A stretch of DNA of 60,000 nucleotides. Source: Polytrichum commune. Lineage: Eukaryota; Streptophyta; Polytrichopsida; Polytrichales; Polytrichaceae. Every line of letters starts with the position of its first letter. Position 1 is the stretch's first letter. The stretch covers positions 12,925,001 through 12,985,000 of the forward strand of contig OX485807.1 in assembly GCA_950295325.1 (NCBI GenBank), read 5' to 3'. This document shows positions 1-12,121 of this stretch, in pieces. The position numbers were made by a program, and so were the translations under genes. Below the pieces are notes generated by a model, which was not told the origin of the DNA, searched no databases, and saw nothing but the letters and a program-made list of their open reading frames with translations.

Positions 1-910
1 GTCAAGGTGAGAGAATCTTTCAGACCTTGTACAACCGCTAGCCCACGGACTTTTTGGGCTAGCGGCTAACCTAATAGCTAACAGTTATGGCTGAAAACGG
101 TTCTCGAAAAAAATGGGCTAGCCTAGCTATGGCTAGATCGAGGCCTCAAATAATATGGGCTAGCCCAGCTAGTTATTAGCTAGCTAAAGATAAGTCATGT
201 AACTCAATTGGCTCAAGCTAAGGCCCAACCATGTCATCCCTACCACTACCATAAAATTTTTAGGGTTGAGATCATCTGTCCATATCCAAGTGCTTCCAAG
301 TGCAACCGGTTACATGTTTACATCTTTTGATATGTCTTTACTCAAAGTGGGCTATATTCTCTACATTCCTCTAAAAAGATGGGTCGGGTGGGCTAGAATG
401 TGACTTTGGCAGTCTAAATGATATCATTACTCCAAAGAGATCATCGCTTTGGGGAGGATTTGCAGAGGCATCAATGATGTTGAAGTTGAACAAACATCTA
501 ATGCCATACGATCATGAAAAGTTGATCTTGTTGGATAATTCCGATAGGAAGAATCACATTCCCAAACGCCCTATTTTCGATGAGGAGTTGCAGATAGAGG
601 ATGATGACAATTTGTTGGTAGAGAATGATGAGCAACATGTTTTAGATATTGATGACGATGAGTGATTTTGACTGATATGAAATATAATTGTATTGATGAG
701 ACAATGTCTCCTTGAATTCATTATATGAGCTACATGAATTAATTTATTAGGTCAGCTAGTCCAGCTATATGGCTAAAAACGGTACCCGAAAAAAATGGGC
801 TAGCCCAGCTATGGCTAGATCGAGGCCTTAGAAAATATGGGCTAGCCTAGCTATGGCAAGATTAAGGCCTCAAAAATATGGGCTAGCCCAGCTAGCTAAT
901 GGGCTATAAA
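1..910. repeat. GCTAG-rich repeat clusters flanking an unidentified acidic ORF
   Basis: Two direct-repeat clusters (about 85-186 and 770-906) share the block GGCTAGATCGAGGCCT, an upstream AACGG...CGAAAAAAATGGGC block, and repeated palindromic GGGCTAGCCC units. Between them lies a short open frame (about 432-665) with a very acidic C-terminus, for which I recognise no family. The layout suggests a small or remnant transposon with repetitive subterminal motifs. No target duplication was identified. Confidence 0.5.
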
Positions 911-1119
911 AGGTGTGGAATCTTTGCATGCTCAATTTATTAGTTGGGTCAGTATCATTCTAAACCATATTGATACTAGGGTTATTTTACCTAGGTATGA
1001 AAGTTCTTGCATGGTGTATATAGTAGAGATGCTTATCCCCGATCAAGGACCTCATCAGCGATTTGTAGGGTACTATAATTCCAATCATGCCAGGATTGAA
1101 TTTCAATCTGGTCGGAACC

Positions 1120-1185
1120 AATAGTGCCATGACACATGTCTTGGTTTTGAGTGCTAAAGTGGGGAGGAATGAGTGGTTTCCGTGT
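1120..1185 (+). repeat. Dispersed repeat, copy shared with 32425-32495
   Basis: The block ATAGTGCCATGACACAT followed by TTGGTTTTGAGTGCTAAAGT and GAGTGGTT recurs at 32425-32495 in the same order and orientation. The family is unknown. Confidence 0.55.
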
Positions 1186-1379
1186 GAGTTTTGTGTGCAT
1201 ACATGGAATTTTTTTGCATTGCCTTATACTTCTCTAGACTTGGCGTAGAATCTGTTAAGTGATCGGTTATAGGTGCCTCTGCGCTAGACCCGAATGACAT
1301 TGAGAACAAAAACATTGTCAAATACCCATACATATGCGTCCAAAAGTATGAAATCCTCATTATTGATACCCAAAAGGTC

Positions 1380-4300
1380 TCAAAAACAGATGATACCAGT
1401 CCAACACTGGTGAGAAGTTACCTCCCTGCAAACCATCCGGATCACCCCTGCCTCCTCCGTCACCCTCCTCCGGTCACAGCCCAGGCGCAATTTAGCTCCA
1501 TAGCCATCGATGCAATCGCCTCGCACATCAACGGGCCACAGATCAAGCAAGCAGCGAGTCCTCTGCTCTTCTGTTGCCATCTGGGGCAGCAACTTAACAA
1601 AACACCACACCACACCACACCATACATCAAGAACAAAACAGAACAGGTCTCATCACTCATTTAACTTCTCAGCCTTCATCAGACTCAGACGAATTGCAAG
1701 CAGCAATAATTTCACGCAAACCCAGCATTTGCATGTCACGCTGGCAGGCAGACTTCTCATCAACACACACACACACAGATTCCCAAATCAATCTCTTCAG
1801 TCAAGAACTTCCAATATCCCTCCCTGCCTCCCTCCGATCACTCAGACAGACAGACATGACGAACCGACCGATCTACCTAAGTAAGTAATTTGCGATTGGT
1901 GTCAGAAATAAGAAAGTGGAGGAGCTCCTCCACCATTATCATCGTCATCATCAGTATCAATCAGCCTGGCCAGCTCCAGCCCGCCCAAGCACATACCTTG
2001 GGATCACAAACAACACGATTACGCGTGCTGACACGGTTTAGGGAGCACCAAGTTCCAGTACAAGTTGACAGACCAGCTGCTCCAAGGAAAGAAAAAGGTA
2101 AGGTTAGGGCGCCAGGTTTCGGTGTCAGCTTTCTTCATCTTCAGGACTTCCTCAGTTTCGGTGGTCTTGCATCTCCGAATTGGTGGTGGTGGTGGAGCCG
2201 GTGGGTGATTGTTTTTTCTTGGGTTTCAGCTCGGTGTTGTGTTTTCCTGAAACTCTGAACTTGTTGTTGGTGTTGGAAGTATTTGGGTGTTGGGTTGGTG
2301 GGGGATTTTTTTGGGAGGTATTGTTGGGGTTGTGGGGTTAGGTGGGAGGTTTTTAGTGGGAGTTTTGAGGCGTTTGGGGGATTTGGGTTCATGACTGTAT
2401 GTCATCTTCATCATGTATGGAACAGTGGACGTGTGGGTGGGTGACGATGCAATGTGGTCAATATCTTTCTTGGTGGGTTGAAATTTCATCTCCGGATTTT
2501 TGCATCGGTTGGGGCGATCACTTTGTTGTTGTGGTCTCATCTCACCTGATTTTGGGTTTCGGTTATTCCGATCGTGTGATTAAATAAGAACCCCGGGGAC
2601 TCGAACATCCATCTCCAGGAGGGACAAGTACAATTACTAGCGGTTGCGATCTGGGATAATCTTGTAGGTTACGAAAGTCGGAGCTTGATGCTTTTTGTTT
2701 TCGTCTCTTTTCTTGGCAGGGAGGATGTTGGGGGCCCTTCTTAGAAATCCCTCCTTGTGTTATTTAAAAATCCTCACATCGCTTTCTGCACTCTCTAATA
2801 TGTGAATAGCTCCGATCGAAGTGACAGAGATTCACGTGACTTTGCTAAAAAGTTTCCGAAGACTGCTGCTTCTCTGTTTTCGTGGGTTTTCTTTTCCGAA
2901 GTGCGAGATTCAGACTACACAATAAAAAGGTTTCGAAGCTTGTTGCTTCTTTCTTTCTTTCGTGGCTTTTGTCATTTTGCACTCCCTAAGAAGCTATTTG
3001 TGACGAGCACCGAAAATGAGAGATTCATACTGCGCAAGAAAAATTCCTGCATCAAGTCCTCGGTGGCTGTGATTACATTTATGTGTGCGTGGGGGGGCGA
3101 TTGATTGATGGGCCTTTGCATATTTTTTGCCATTCATTTGTATCGATTTAGGTCGTAGGTGTACGTGGTTTGTGGGTTTCTTCCATCTCCATTGCGAGGC
3201 GCCCAAAACCCTCTCTGGGAAAAGAGGTTCGAAAATGTGTGCATTGTTGTGGTCAAGGAATGCCTTGGTGCATTGCTAAGATCCAACTTTGAGGTACAGA
3301 GGCAGTGGCTACAGATGACTCCACAATATTAATCTAAAGAAACTTCAATTTCTGATTGGGCAGTTTATAGAGCCATGTGAAGGGATCTGGTTGCAAATGT
3401 TCCAATCTCTTCGATTTGCCTCTTCCTTTTTTCGAGTTGCTGAAGAAACTTCTGAAGTCAATTTTCTAGGGTAGGGTGGAGAAAAATTCCTTCCAAAGGT
3501 CTGGAGCAGGAATTTAGGAGTTGTTGAAATGAATTTTGTTGCGTCTTTGAAATATATATGAAGTATGTTAATAATTGAAGACTCTTTTTTAGGTTTCTGG
3601 GTGGAGAAGCTTCTTTCTTTCTCTAGTTTCTGAATTCTTGGTTTTAGGCATCTCTCGCTATTGGGTCATGTCTTAAAAGATGGTGGATGAACGATGTTTA
3701 TCAGGAGAGAGATATTCTTCCAAAGGAGAAATTACTCCCACAGGTCTGTGGCAAGATTTTAGAAGTCGGAATGTTTGTTGCATCGTTGAAAAAAGATCAG
3801 GCCAGTGAAGTATGTGAATAACTGAAGAACTTTCTAGGTTTCTGGTGCTTGCGATTGCTATTTTCACTTCTCACATTTCCACATTGTGAAAGATTTGAGG
3901 GTAGGGTGTCTTTGATAATCAGGGTCATATGTCTTCAATTAATCTCATATATTTTCCTCATCTGCTTGTTCCCTTCTTTACTTCCCTTCCATTGTTTGTC
4001 TCACTTGAGATGCCGCGTATGTCATTCTGTTAGAAGCTCTTCATGAAACACAAATCCTTCACTGAGCATAAGAATTATGTTGGTGATACCAGTCCTGATT
4101 AAGAGGGGCAGGAATTCCACATGAACTTCCTATGCGGTATAGAAAATAATGTAGACTTGTGTCACATGTGAGGCCATGGCTGAAGAATTGTCTTGTTTTT
4201 ACCACCTACAATCATTTCTATCATTCCCTTGGCTGCCACAACTGTCTTAAAAGTGTATTTTATTTTATCACATTTGCGATGTTTGTGCACACGGCTCCAA

Positions 4301-4953
4301 TTCTCTCATGTCCAAAGAGTTATCCTGTAACTCAACGTGACTTCTGGTTATGTGTTGATTGTTTTGCATACAACACCTTCCATGTTTGGTAAATTTGTGG
4401 TGTATCCTTGGAGGTAGTGTGGAGGCTTGAAAAGAGAACTTTCTATATTGGTTCATTGAGAGTGAAACTCAATTTGTTATGCCAAGAGGTGCTGAAATGA
4501 GTTTGGCCTTCAATGAACCTCAAGAAATAGGTTGCTCTTCTTTCAAATTCAAACACTATCTCCGAACGTGCACCATCACAAGTGGAAAGAAATTATTGAT
4601 TTTGTATGGAAAACAACCAATGACAACCGTAGGGAACCAACTTCTGACAAAAAGTTCCATTGAGTTAAGAGGAAAACTCCAATTCACCTTCCATGTACTT
4701 TCCTCTTCCTGTTTGTTAGCTTCCATACAGTTTGCAGAGCATGCCGCTGGGTTTCGCTGAGCTTGTTAGGATATGCAACATTTGTCGAGGAAAATCATGG
4801 AGCTGATTGTTTGTTTGCCTTGAATATTTGGCAGAATTGTTACGTTGCATGAGAATGGGGTTGAGTTTTTCCCCATGAGGCTCACATCCTTTTCCAAGGT
4901 GAAAAAGACATAGAAGCTGGAAGGTTTCTAAGTAGGCACTGAACAACGAAGCC
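1380..4953 (+). promoter_or_regulatory. Probable promoter and leader region of the methyltransferase gene
   Basis: This stretch is less AT-rich than most of the window and holds no credible protein gene. It has CA-rich runs (about 1600-1625 and 1767-1780). Strong donor-like sites lie at 1881 (CTAA|GTAAGT) and 2098 (AAAAAG|GTAAGG), and an acceptor-like site follows a T-rich tract at 4834 (TTTGGCAG). One model is a leader exon starting near 1.4-1.9 kb, a leader intron of about 2.7 kb, and a second leader exon 4835-4953 ahead of the ATG. This is inference from splice-like sites only; the transcription start is not visible. A foldback element (4317-4679) sits inside the proposed leader intron. 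Confidence 0.4.
4317..4679. mobile_element. Foldback/MITE-like element, copy 1
   Basis: The ends are inverted copies: GAGTTATCCTGTAACTCAA on the left, and the reverse complement of a close variant on the right. The two halves are diverged inverted arms. The same element recurs at 7383-7750 (intron 3 of the same gene) and 58525-58865 (beside MLO). A shared internal block reads GAGTTTGGCCTTCAATGAAC. No transposase is present, so it is non-autonomous. Confidence 0.75.
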
Positions 4954-7900
4954 ATGGTGGTCCCGAAACACACCCGACCGGGGGAGAGACGAAACCCCTC
5001 CAACTACATAATTGGGGGAGGCTCCATGTTCATTGCTTTTGTGTTGATAGCCGCGTGGGTTTATAGTGCACCAGCTGCAATTCCTGATCAACCTGGAGGA
5101 ACTACTATTACTGCTGTGAGTACCGTTTGGATTAATTTGCATGCCACGTCAATATTTTTCTTATGTTCCAACCAATTAATTTGACGGCTTTTAAATTTAC
5201 AGCTATTAAATTAACAGCAATACTAAAATCATTGAGTACATGTAGACACCACGAATCCTTAGTCTCCTCAATATGGTCGTAAATATTTACAACAGGACTC
5301 TGGCAGAATGTTGTCATTGTTTTTCACTCAATTTTGTCCCAATAGTCTAAGGTTTGTGAGTCTTATATGGTAAGTCTTCTTAGTTGGATACTTGGATTTC
5401 AAGTGGTGTATGGCAATTCTTGTTGTCAAGAACGGACATTGAAACGACACATGTAACAATGAGATTGGACTATATGTTCAAATATAGACACCATTCTAGG
5501 TTCAATAGTGAATACAATTGCGAGGGTGTATGTGATAGTTTAAAGAGAGAATCTTGAAGTCCCCAATTGGATGACTGTGGTACAAAGTGTCGATTTCAAA
5601 ATTAAGTGAAATGTGGCACCTGCGGTCAAGAAATTGATTATTATGTGCTACTATGGTAATTTGCAGGACACAAAGGTGCCAGTTGTATCTGCTGATGACA
5701 ATACTCCTAGTGATGTCCCCTCGGAAATGAGCGCTGACGTGTCAACAACAAAAAACGAAGAGACCATGAAGGAGCCTTCAGTGGAACCTGTAGCAAATAA
5801 TGAGGATCCAGCTCCCGTCGATAGTGGAAGCAAAGAGTCCACAATCGATAAAGGGGCAGAGAATTTGAAGACAGGTGATGGGAAGAAAGAAGATGGAATC
5901 TCCTCACGAGCAGAATTGACGACTGAAAACAAAGAATCAAACGAGACGATTTTTGAGACCCAGGTCCAGGAGGTAAAGGAACAACCCTCCTCAGATGTGG
6001 CAACTCAAACAGAGGAAATTACTCCTGCAGAACCGGCGCCTACATTGGAAGAAGTCGTGGAGAATAACAACACAAAAGTCGTTATTCAGGAGTGGACACT
6101 GTGTCGAATGCGTGATGCCCAAGACTTCATCCCATGCCTCGACAATGCCAAGGCGATCAAAAAACTCCGGTCACGCAAGCATTATCAACACCGGGAGCGC
6201 CATTGCCCTTCAGAGAATGACCTTCCCAAGTGCTTAGTTCCGTTACCGAAGGACTACAAGACTCCAGTCAGATGGCCTAAAAGTAGAGATCAAGTGAGTC
6301 CACAAATTTGCTTACTTACCTTCCATCTTTGTTGTAAAGGTAAATGTGTCCTAAATGGTTAGTATTTGTCCTTTGTCATAATTCTCAACTTGCATTTCAG
6401 AGGTGGGATTTTCTTGAATCAGTGAATGTGACATGAGATTTTAGCAACACTCTTTAGAATTTTCTGATTTCCCCTGTCGATGGTCTAATTTTTAAAGTCA
6501 AAAGTGTTGGAGCCATGAAATTGACTAAGTCTCCCCCCTTCCCTAGTTGATGTTTGACTATTGAGCCTACAATGATTAACATATTTTGAGCATGTAGTTC
6601 AATCTCTTATAGACACATGTCTTCCTAGTGTCCATTCTTAGATCCACACCTGACCACACACCACTCAAACATAGGTGTCTGATTAACCGAATTAAGCATG
6701 TTCAGCTTAGTGTTGGATTTCGTCTAGTGTTGAACTGGTATCACTGTTTTTCTTAATACAACTTGCATTCACCAAGTCTTTAGGAAAAAGAGTGTTGAAA
6801 TGCACGTAGCAAATGTCAAGTGAAGTGTTAGAATGTTAATCACATCGTCAAACTTATTCAAAGTCTTAATCCCTGACTCTTTGTATCCAAGCATGCCATG
6901 CAAAGAGTGATGGTTTCTTGATTAGGATTACACTGAAACTGAATCAAAAGGTGATGAGCATTAAAAAAACTGTTTGAAGGAATATGGAGCTAACTTTCTT
7001 TCTTCTTTGTTTGTTGGAAATTGGAGATCTGGTTGAGCAATGTCCCGCATACTCAGCTTGTGTCGTATAAAGCAGATCAAAACTGGGTGAAGGTGTCTGC
7101 AAATAAAGAGATGCTCATCTTCCCAGGTGGTGGCACACAGTTCAAAAATGGTGCAACTCATTATATCAACTTCATTCAAGAGGTCAGGTCTTTTTATGCT
7201 GTTCTGGTTTTCATTTCAGTTCCATCATTTATGACCTCTATTGAAATGGTTAATTCTCCATTGATGCAAAATCTTTTATTGTCACTTGGCAACTGGTTGG
7301 CTATAACAGAATTTCCTAAAGACAAAGCCATTCCTCTACTAGACTGTCTTATTATGTGAAGCATTTGTTTTAGGTGATGATAGAGTTATCTTTGAATCCA
7401 ACATGACTTTCTGGTCGGGAGTTGGTCGTTTTGCATACATCACCTTCTATGTTCGGTAAGTTTTTGGTTTATGCTTAGAGGTAGTGTGGAGGTTGGAGCA
7501 GGGAACATTCTATATTGGTTCCTTGAGGGTCAAACTCATTTTGGCATGCAATCAAGAGGTGCTAAATGAGTTTGGCCCTCAATGAGCCTCATGAAATGGA
7601 TTACTCTTCATTGAAAGTCAAACACTACCTCCAAGCATGCACAGTCATAAGTGCAAACAAATTATTGATATCGTGTGCAAGACTACCAATGAAAATCATA
7701 GAGGACCAACTCCTGATGAAAAGTCCCATCAAGTCAGAAGGATTAGACTCTGTTGTCATCCTGTTTCGAATCCTGTTCTCTGTGCACTCTTCTAGAGCCA
7801 GCAAACAGACTTCAATTTCTTTTATTTCTGCCTCAATGTCTGAACAATGTTTGTTTCTGACTGTTATTTATTCATCAGGCGGTACCTGACATAGCATGGG

Positions 7901-10900
7901 GAAAGAAGGCGCGGGTTCTTCTTGATGTGGGATGTGGAGTTGCTAGCTTTGGAGGTTACTTGTTTGACAAGGATGTGCTTACCATGTCAGTAGCCCCAAA
8001 GGATGAACATGAAGCCCAAGTGCAAATGGCCCTAGAACGAGGCATCCCCGCCCTCTCTGCTGTCATGGGCACTCAACGATTAATTTTTCCAAGCAATGTT
8101 TTTGATGTTGTGCATTGTGCGCGGTGCCGAGTTCCATGGCACATTGATGGTAATTCTCCTTTGACCCTCTTTAATGGGACTTTAAAAAGGCCTAGGGAAT
8201 GGCGGGTTATGGCATGTGGGAGATAATTTTAATGAAGCACAATTATAATACTTATATGAGACATTATCATCACTGAATAATTGTTAACACATTTGAAGGC
8301 TTCAACAATTTGGGGTTGAACACTTCAGTATTCCTCCAACGAATTGTAGTAGTAAATTGTCATGCATTTGCTGTAATGCACATATATGCTTGAATACTTG
8401 GAGTAAAATATCTTGCAATGCTTGCTATCTCATTGCGATGATGATTACAACTATCATTTAGCTCAATTAATCACCTGGATTCCAATGACTACTTGTTATT
8501 GTTTATAAAATTCTTAATTTGACTTGGGGTTGTGTGGCAGGTGGTATGCTCCTCCTTGAGTTGAACCGCGTTCTGAGGCCAGGAGGTTACTTTGTATGGT
8601 CTGCAACACCTGTGTATTGGAAGGACGAAGAAAGTAAACAAATATGGAGAGGTCTGTCATCCTTCCCCATCTCTCCGTATTTTGGGGCACACATCACAAC
8701 ACTTTCACAGCTGATCTTATCCCATGAGAAGTGAAATGAATATTTTTCATCTTTAGCCCCCTCAAACCATGGCATTTGTTGGACATAAAAAAGCTGTTGG
8801 AAGGGTCGTAGATATAATGAAATGCTTGAGTTAGTATTTCATAGCCTGCCTGGTTTATTTATTTGCACTGAGAGGTACCTTTTGAAATTTGCAGATACTC
8901 TTGCTGTGACTGAAAGGATGTCCTGGAAGTTGGTTATGAAAAAGGGCGACCCCGAGAGTAGAATTGCAATCGCTGTATTCCAAAAACCCAAAGACAACAA
9001 GCTGTACGACCTCCGCAATGAGGATGCTGCCCCATTCTGTGAACCTGATGACAAGCCAGATGCAGCCTGGTGCAAACTCTTACCTTATGAATTATTTCCT
9101 TAATTTCAGTACTTGTGATACTCAGGGCTACTTTACGTTGTAATCTAAATCCTCTCATTGGTGGAAATGCTGGGACCATCCCACTCCACTTCACCCTAGA
9201 GCTTGAGGGCCTAAGGGACCAAGGAAGTTTGAGTGGATAAATGGAGTCCTCTTACATGGCATGCAATGGATAATGTTTCCTGGTCTACCAGAATTTTGCC
9301 TGAAGCCCACTTCAAAGAGGTGGGTCTAAAATAAAACTGGGAGACGATGACACTTCAAGCTCTCATGACCCTTGATTTATTACAATGTTTTGTGTAGAAG
9401 GGCCCAGATGAATAGGATGGTATTGAAATAGCATAACATTGAGAGCCAGGTCGCAAATTTATTTTTCAACTACACTTGAAGGCCTGTGACCACATAAAAT
9501 TCAAATTCGATTTTACCATTGTACGTCCTTTGGTTGAGTTTCAAGGGCACTCGCAAGATTGTGGTTACAGCTCCTTGGCCATAGTGTAAAGTGGCCCTCA
9601 TCCCTCCCCTTAGACTGTAACATTTGAGTGGACACATGGAGAGAAGAATAGATAATGAGTGTTTTCTCAAATGCAAAAGTTGTGAATTTCTAAATATCAA
9701 TTCTTTTCCAGGTATGTTCCAATGAAGCCTTGCATGCATAAGATCCCAGATGCTGAGGGAGCACGTGCTACAAGGTGGCCAGCTGAATGGCCCCTGCGTG
9801 TGGAATCCACTCCTTATTGGTTGAGTGAGACTGAGATGGGAATTTTCGGACAGCCTCTTGCAGAAGAGTTTAGATCCGACATGGAGCACTGGAAGCGTGT
9901 AATTGAGAATTCATATATGGAAGGTGTGGGCATTGATTGGAGCACTGTTCGCAATGTGATGGACATGAAGGCTAACTATGGAGGGTAAGCATATAACCTG
10001 ACCATGTGTTCATTTTTAAGCCTACCCTATCATCTTCTAAGTATAACCACTACTATAGGAGAAGTACACCATTATGAGGGTAACGGCTGGTGGGTAGTAC
10101 AGCCAGTCTAGTTTGTGCTTTGGTACCTCATTTTCATTTTCTGGTACTAGTCTACAATAGCAGTGCTAGCCATACTCGGAAAGAACGAAAAGAAAGGTGA
10201 CTCCAGCGTTGCCACTGGCATGAATTTTCGAGCTGGTGTAAATCTATATATAATCCCAACACGGGTATTTTGAGAATTAGAGGGCCCCCAAAGATTACTG
10301 CCTTGAATGGGTGTGGACGAGCTGGCTTGAAACTACCTAAAAAGGGCAAACCAACAGGTTCCTACAGGGTTGGTTGAGAATGTCGTCCAGTTCACCCGGG
10401 TATCCTCCACCATGAGTGGGTGGACCATAGGTGGTAGGGTGCATTGGAAATCAAGAGCTAGGAAGGTCTCCCATCCAAATACTATTCCAGCCCTCAGCGG
10501 CTTAACTTTGGAGTTCCCATGGATCTGGTCTAAGGCCTTGGGTTTAAGCCATCAACTCAAGCATTGCACTCCTAGAATTTTTTTGCAGAGTTCAACATTT
10601 AATCAATGCCAACCCTCAGAAACCTATTGATTCCGGGCCTGAATCTGCTCCCAATCTGCTCAAACCATGAACAGACTTCTGGATGATCCATTACACAAGT
10701 CTTGAAAAAGATGGTGTTGGTGAAATTTAGGTTGATGACAAACTTATGTCAATCATTGTTGCTATGCTACTTCAACTTGTGAACAGTATGTATACAATTG
10801 TATATTGTTTCATATATTAATCTATGAATGTGATTTTTGCAGATTTGCAACTGCACTTATAGCGCAACCAGTATGGGTGATGAACGTTATTCCAATAACG

Positions 10901-12121
10901 GAACCTGACACGTTGCCTATCATTTTTGACCGTGGCCTGATTGGAACCTACCACGACTGGTGTGAGCCTCACAGCACGTATCCCCGCTCCTATGATCTCA
11001 TGCACGCTGACCACTTGCTAAGCACCCTCACGACAAGGTGATATATCCATCCGCCTTTAGATCCTTTTCCAAACTGAATGGTGCCTCATTATTGCGTCAC
11101 AAAAATATTCAAAAATAAAAATAAAAATAAATTTACATGTATTTGCTGGGGGTTTGCACCAATAGGTTGTGGACACTGTTTTCTTTCTTCTTTTGAGTGT
11201 CTTTCGACGAGCTCTGTGCAAATGGCACTTTTTCAAATATGGCTTTAATAAAAAAAAATACCTTAAAGGGAACCAGTTGAGGTCACTACACTGATGATGG
11301 TAAATAGTGTAGGCAGATGTAGAGTGTGCAAGCCTAGTTGCAATTTTGTCATAAAATACCTACCTCCTTCCTGTACGTTGGAGTTTTTCCATATGCACAC
11401 TGTGTTCAATCCTGTAGAATAATTGATCTCACAACTTGCACCTCTGGAGGAGGAATTATTGCACACGATCTTACCTCTCATCCATCCAACATAAAAGCCC
11501 TGAAATAGTGTGCAGCCCGGAGGTTGCCATTTCCAGTAGACTTGACACCGGAATTAGCTTTAAAGACCCTGAATTTGTCTAGTCCAAGTCATTCAAGATG
11601 AATTGATTTAGTTTGGAAATTCACGGTAGTGACCACAGGACGTAGAAGCCTTTCAAGTGCACAATATCCTTCAATCTAAAAGAAATACTGTAACCTACAA
11701 CATGCACTTTTGACGTTAAATATTGTGGGTTGGTAAATAGTGTGTACCCACAGTATTATCCCAAATGCTTTAAGTGTGAAAAATTGCTCAGTACATAGTG
11801 TGGTCCACATTATTTGCCAGAATCAGTTACTGTAGTATCATGCCATCTGAAATGTATCATCTTGGATTTCCTGTATTCTTTTTTACCTTGAGCTCAAAGA
11901 TCCCTGGAATGATCTACAGGTGCAACATTCTGTATGTGGTGATGGAAATGGACCGGATTTTGCGACCAGAGGGTTGGGCGATCTTCCGAGACACGACAAA
12001 AATGTTGCAAGAAGTGGAAGACATAGTCAAATCGCTTCACTGGGATGTCAAATTCATGTACACGCAGGGCAGTGAGGAGCTCCTTGTCGCGCAAAAGAAG
12101 TTCTGGCGACCTGAGTCTTAA
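4954..12121 (+). CDS. Probable Golgi SAM-dependent methyltransferase, PMT/QUA2 family (DUF248)
   Basis: Nine exons join in frame to 723 codons plus stop: 4954-5115, 5667-6293, 7027-7182, 7879-8149, 8541-8651, 8895-9069, 9712-9984, 10843-11037, 11920-12121. All introns are GT-AG. The protein is type II: a short basic cytosolic N-terminus, one membrane segment (about residues 19-38), an acidic Glu/Ser/Thr-rich stem (about 55-195), then the DUF248 domain. Visible family motifs are WPKSRDQIW at the exon 2/3 join, FPGGGTQFKNGA, the SAM-binding DVGCGVASFGG (from about residue 331), HCARCRVPWH, LRPGGYFVWSATPVY, YHDWCEP, YPRSYDLMHADHL and DRILRPEGW. Length and acidic stem resemble Arabidopsis PMT24-27. 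Family members are Golgi proteins implicated in pectin (homogalacturonan) methylation; the substrate here is inferred. The ATG at 4954 is chosen because it gives the expected tail before the membrane segment. No frameshift or stop interrupts it, so it looks functional. Confidence 0.93.
6555..6690. repeat. Dispersed repeat in methyltransferase intron 2
   Basis: The block around GAGCATGTAGTTCAATCTCT recurs at 42990-43110 as GAGCATGTAGTCCAATCTCT with further scattered identity downstream. The family is not recognised. Confidence 0.5.
7383..7750. mobile_element. Foldback/MITE-like element, copy 2 (intron 3)
   Basis: This is a second member of the family at 4317-4679. It shares the left end (TAGAGTTATC), the block TTGGTTCCTTGAGGGTCAAA and the block GAGTTTGGCCCTCAATGAGC, followed by a diverged inverted right arm ending near GACTC. 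It lies wholly within intron 3 and leaves the exons on both sides intact. Confidence 0.75.
9140..9500. repeat. Dispersed repeat in methyltransferase intron 6
   Basis: The block resembles 23510-23880 in order and orientation. Both have CTCTCATTGGTGGAAA near the start, then a TTGATTTATT segment, a GAATAG segment, 'AAATAGCAT', and a GTGACCACA end. Identity is patchy, as expected for old copies. There is no coding potential. Confidence 0.55.
10380..10560 (-). mobile_element. 5S-rRNA-like promoter of a retroelement (Cassandra-type LTR or 5S-derived SINE) in intron 7
   Basis: Read on the minus strand, about 10455-10545 matches the 3' half of eukaryotic 5S rRNA, the internal RNA polymerase III promoter region. 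In order it has a block like GATCCATGGGAACTCC, then AAGTTAAGC (box A core), a G-rich spacer, then ATAGTATTTGGATGGGAGAC (box C region). The 5' third of 5S and its normal end are missing, so this is not a 5S gene. Plant Cassandra TRIM elements carry such 5S modules in their LTRs, and 5S-derived SINEs carry them at the head. I could not define LTR ends, a primer-binding site or a tail, so the class is open. The edges of this interval are approximate. Confidence 0.65.

Noticed and set aside
5651-6003. Two minus-strand open frames across methyltransferase exon 2
   Set aside because: They are antisense shadows of the acidic stem, whose GAA/GAG-rich codons suppress stops on the other strand.
10440-10560. 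True 5S rRNA gene
   Set aside because: Only part of the 5S sequence is present, with many changes and without the normal ends or a T-rich terminator at the expected place.
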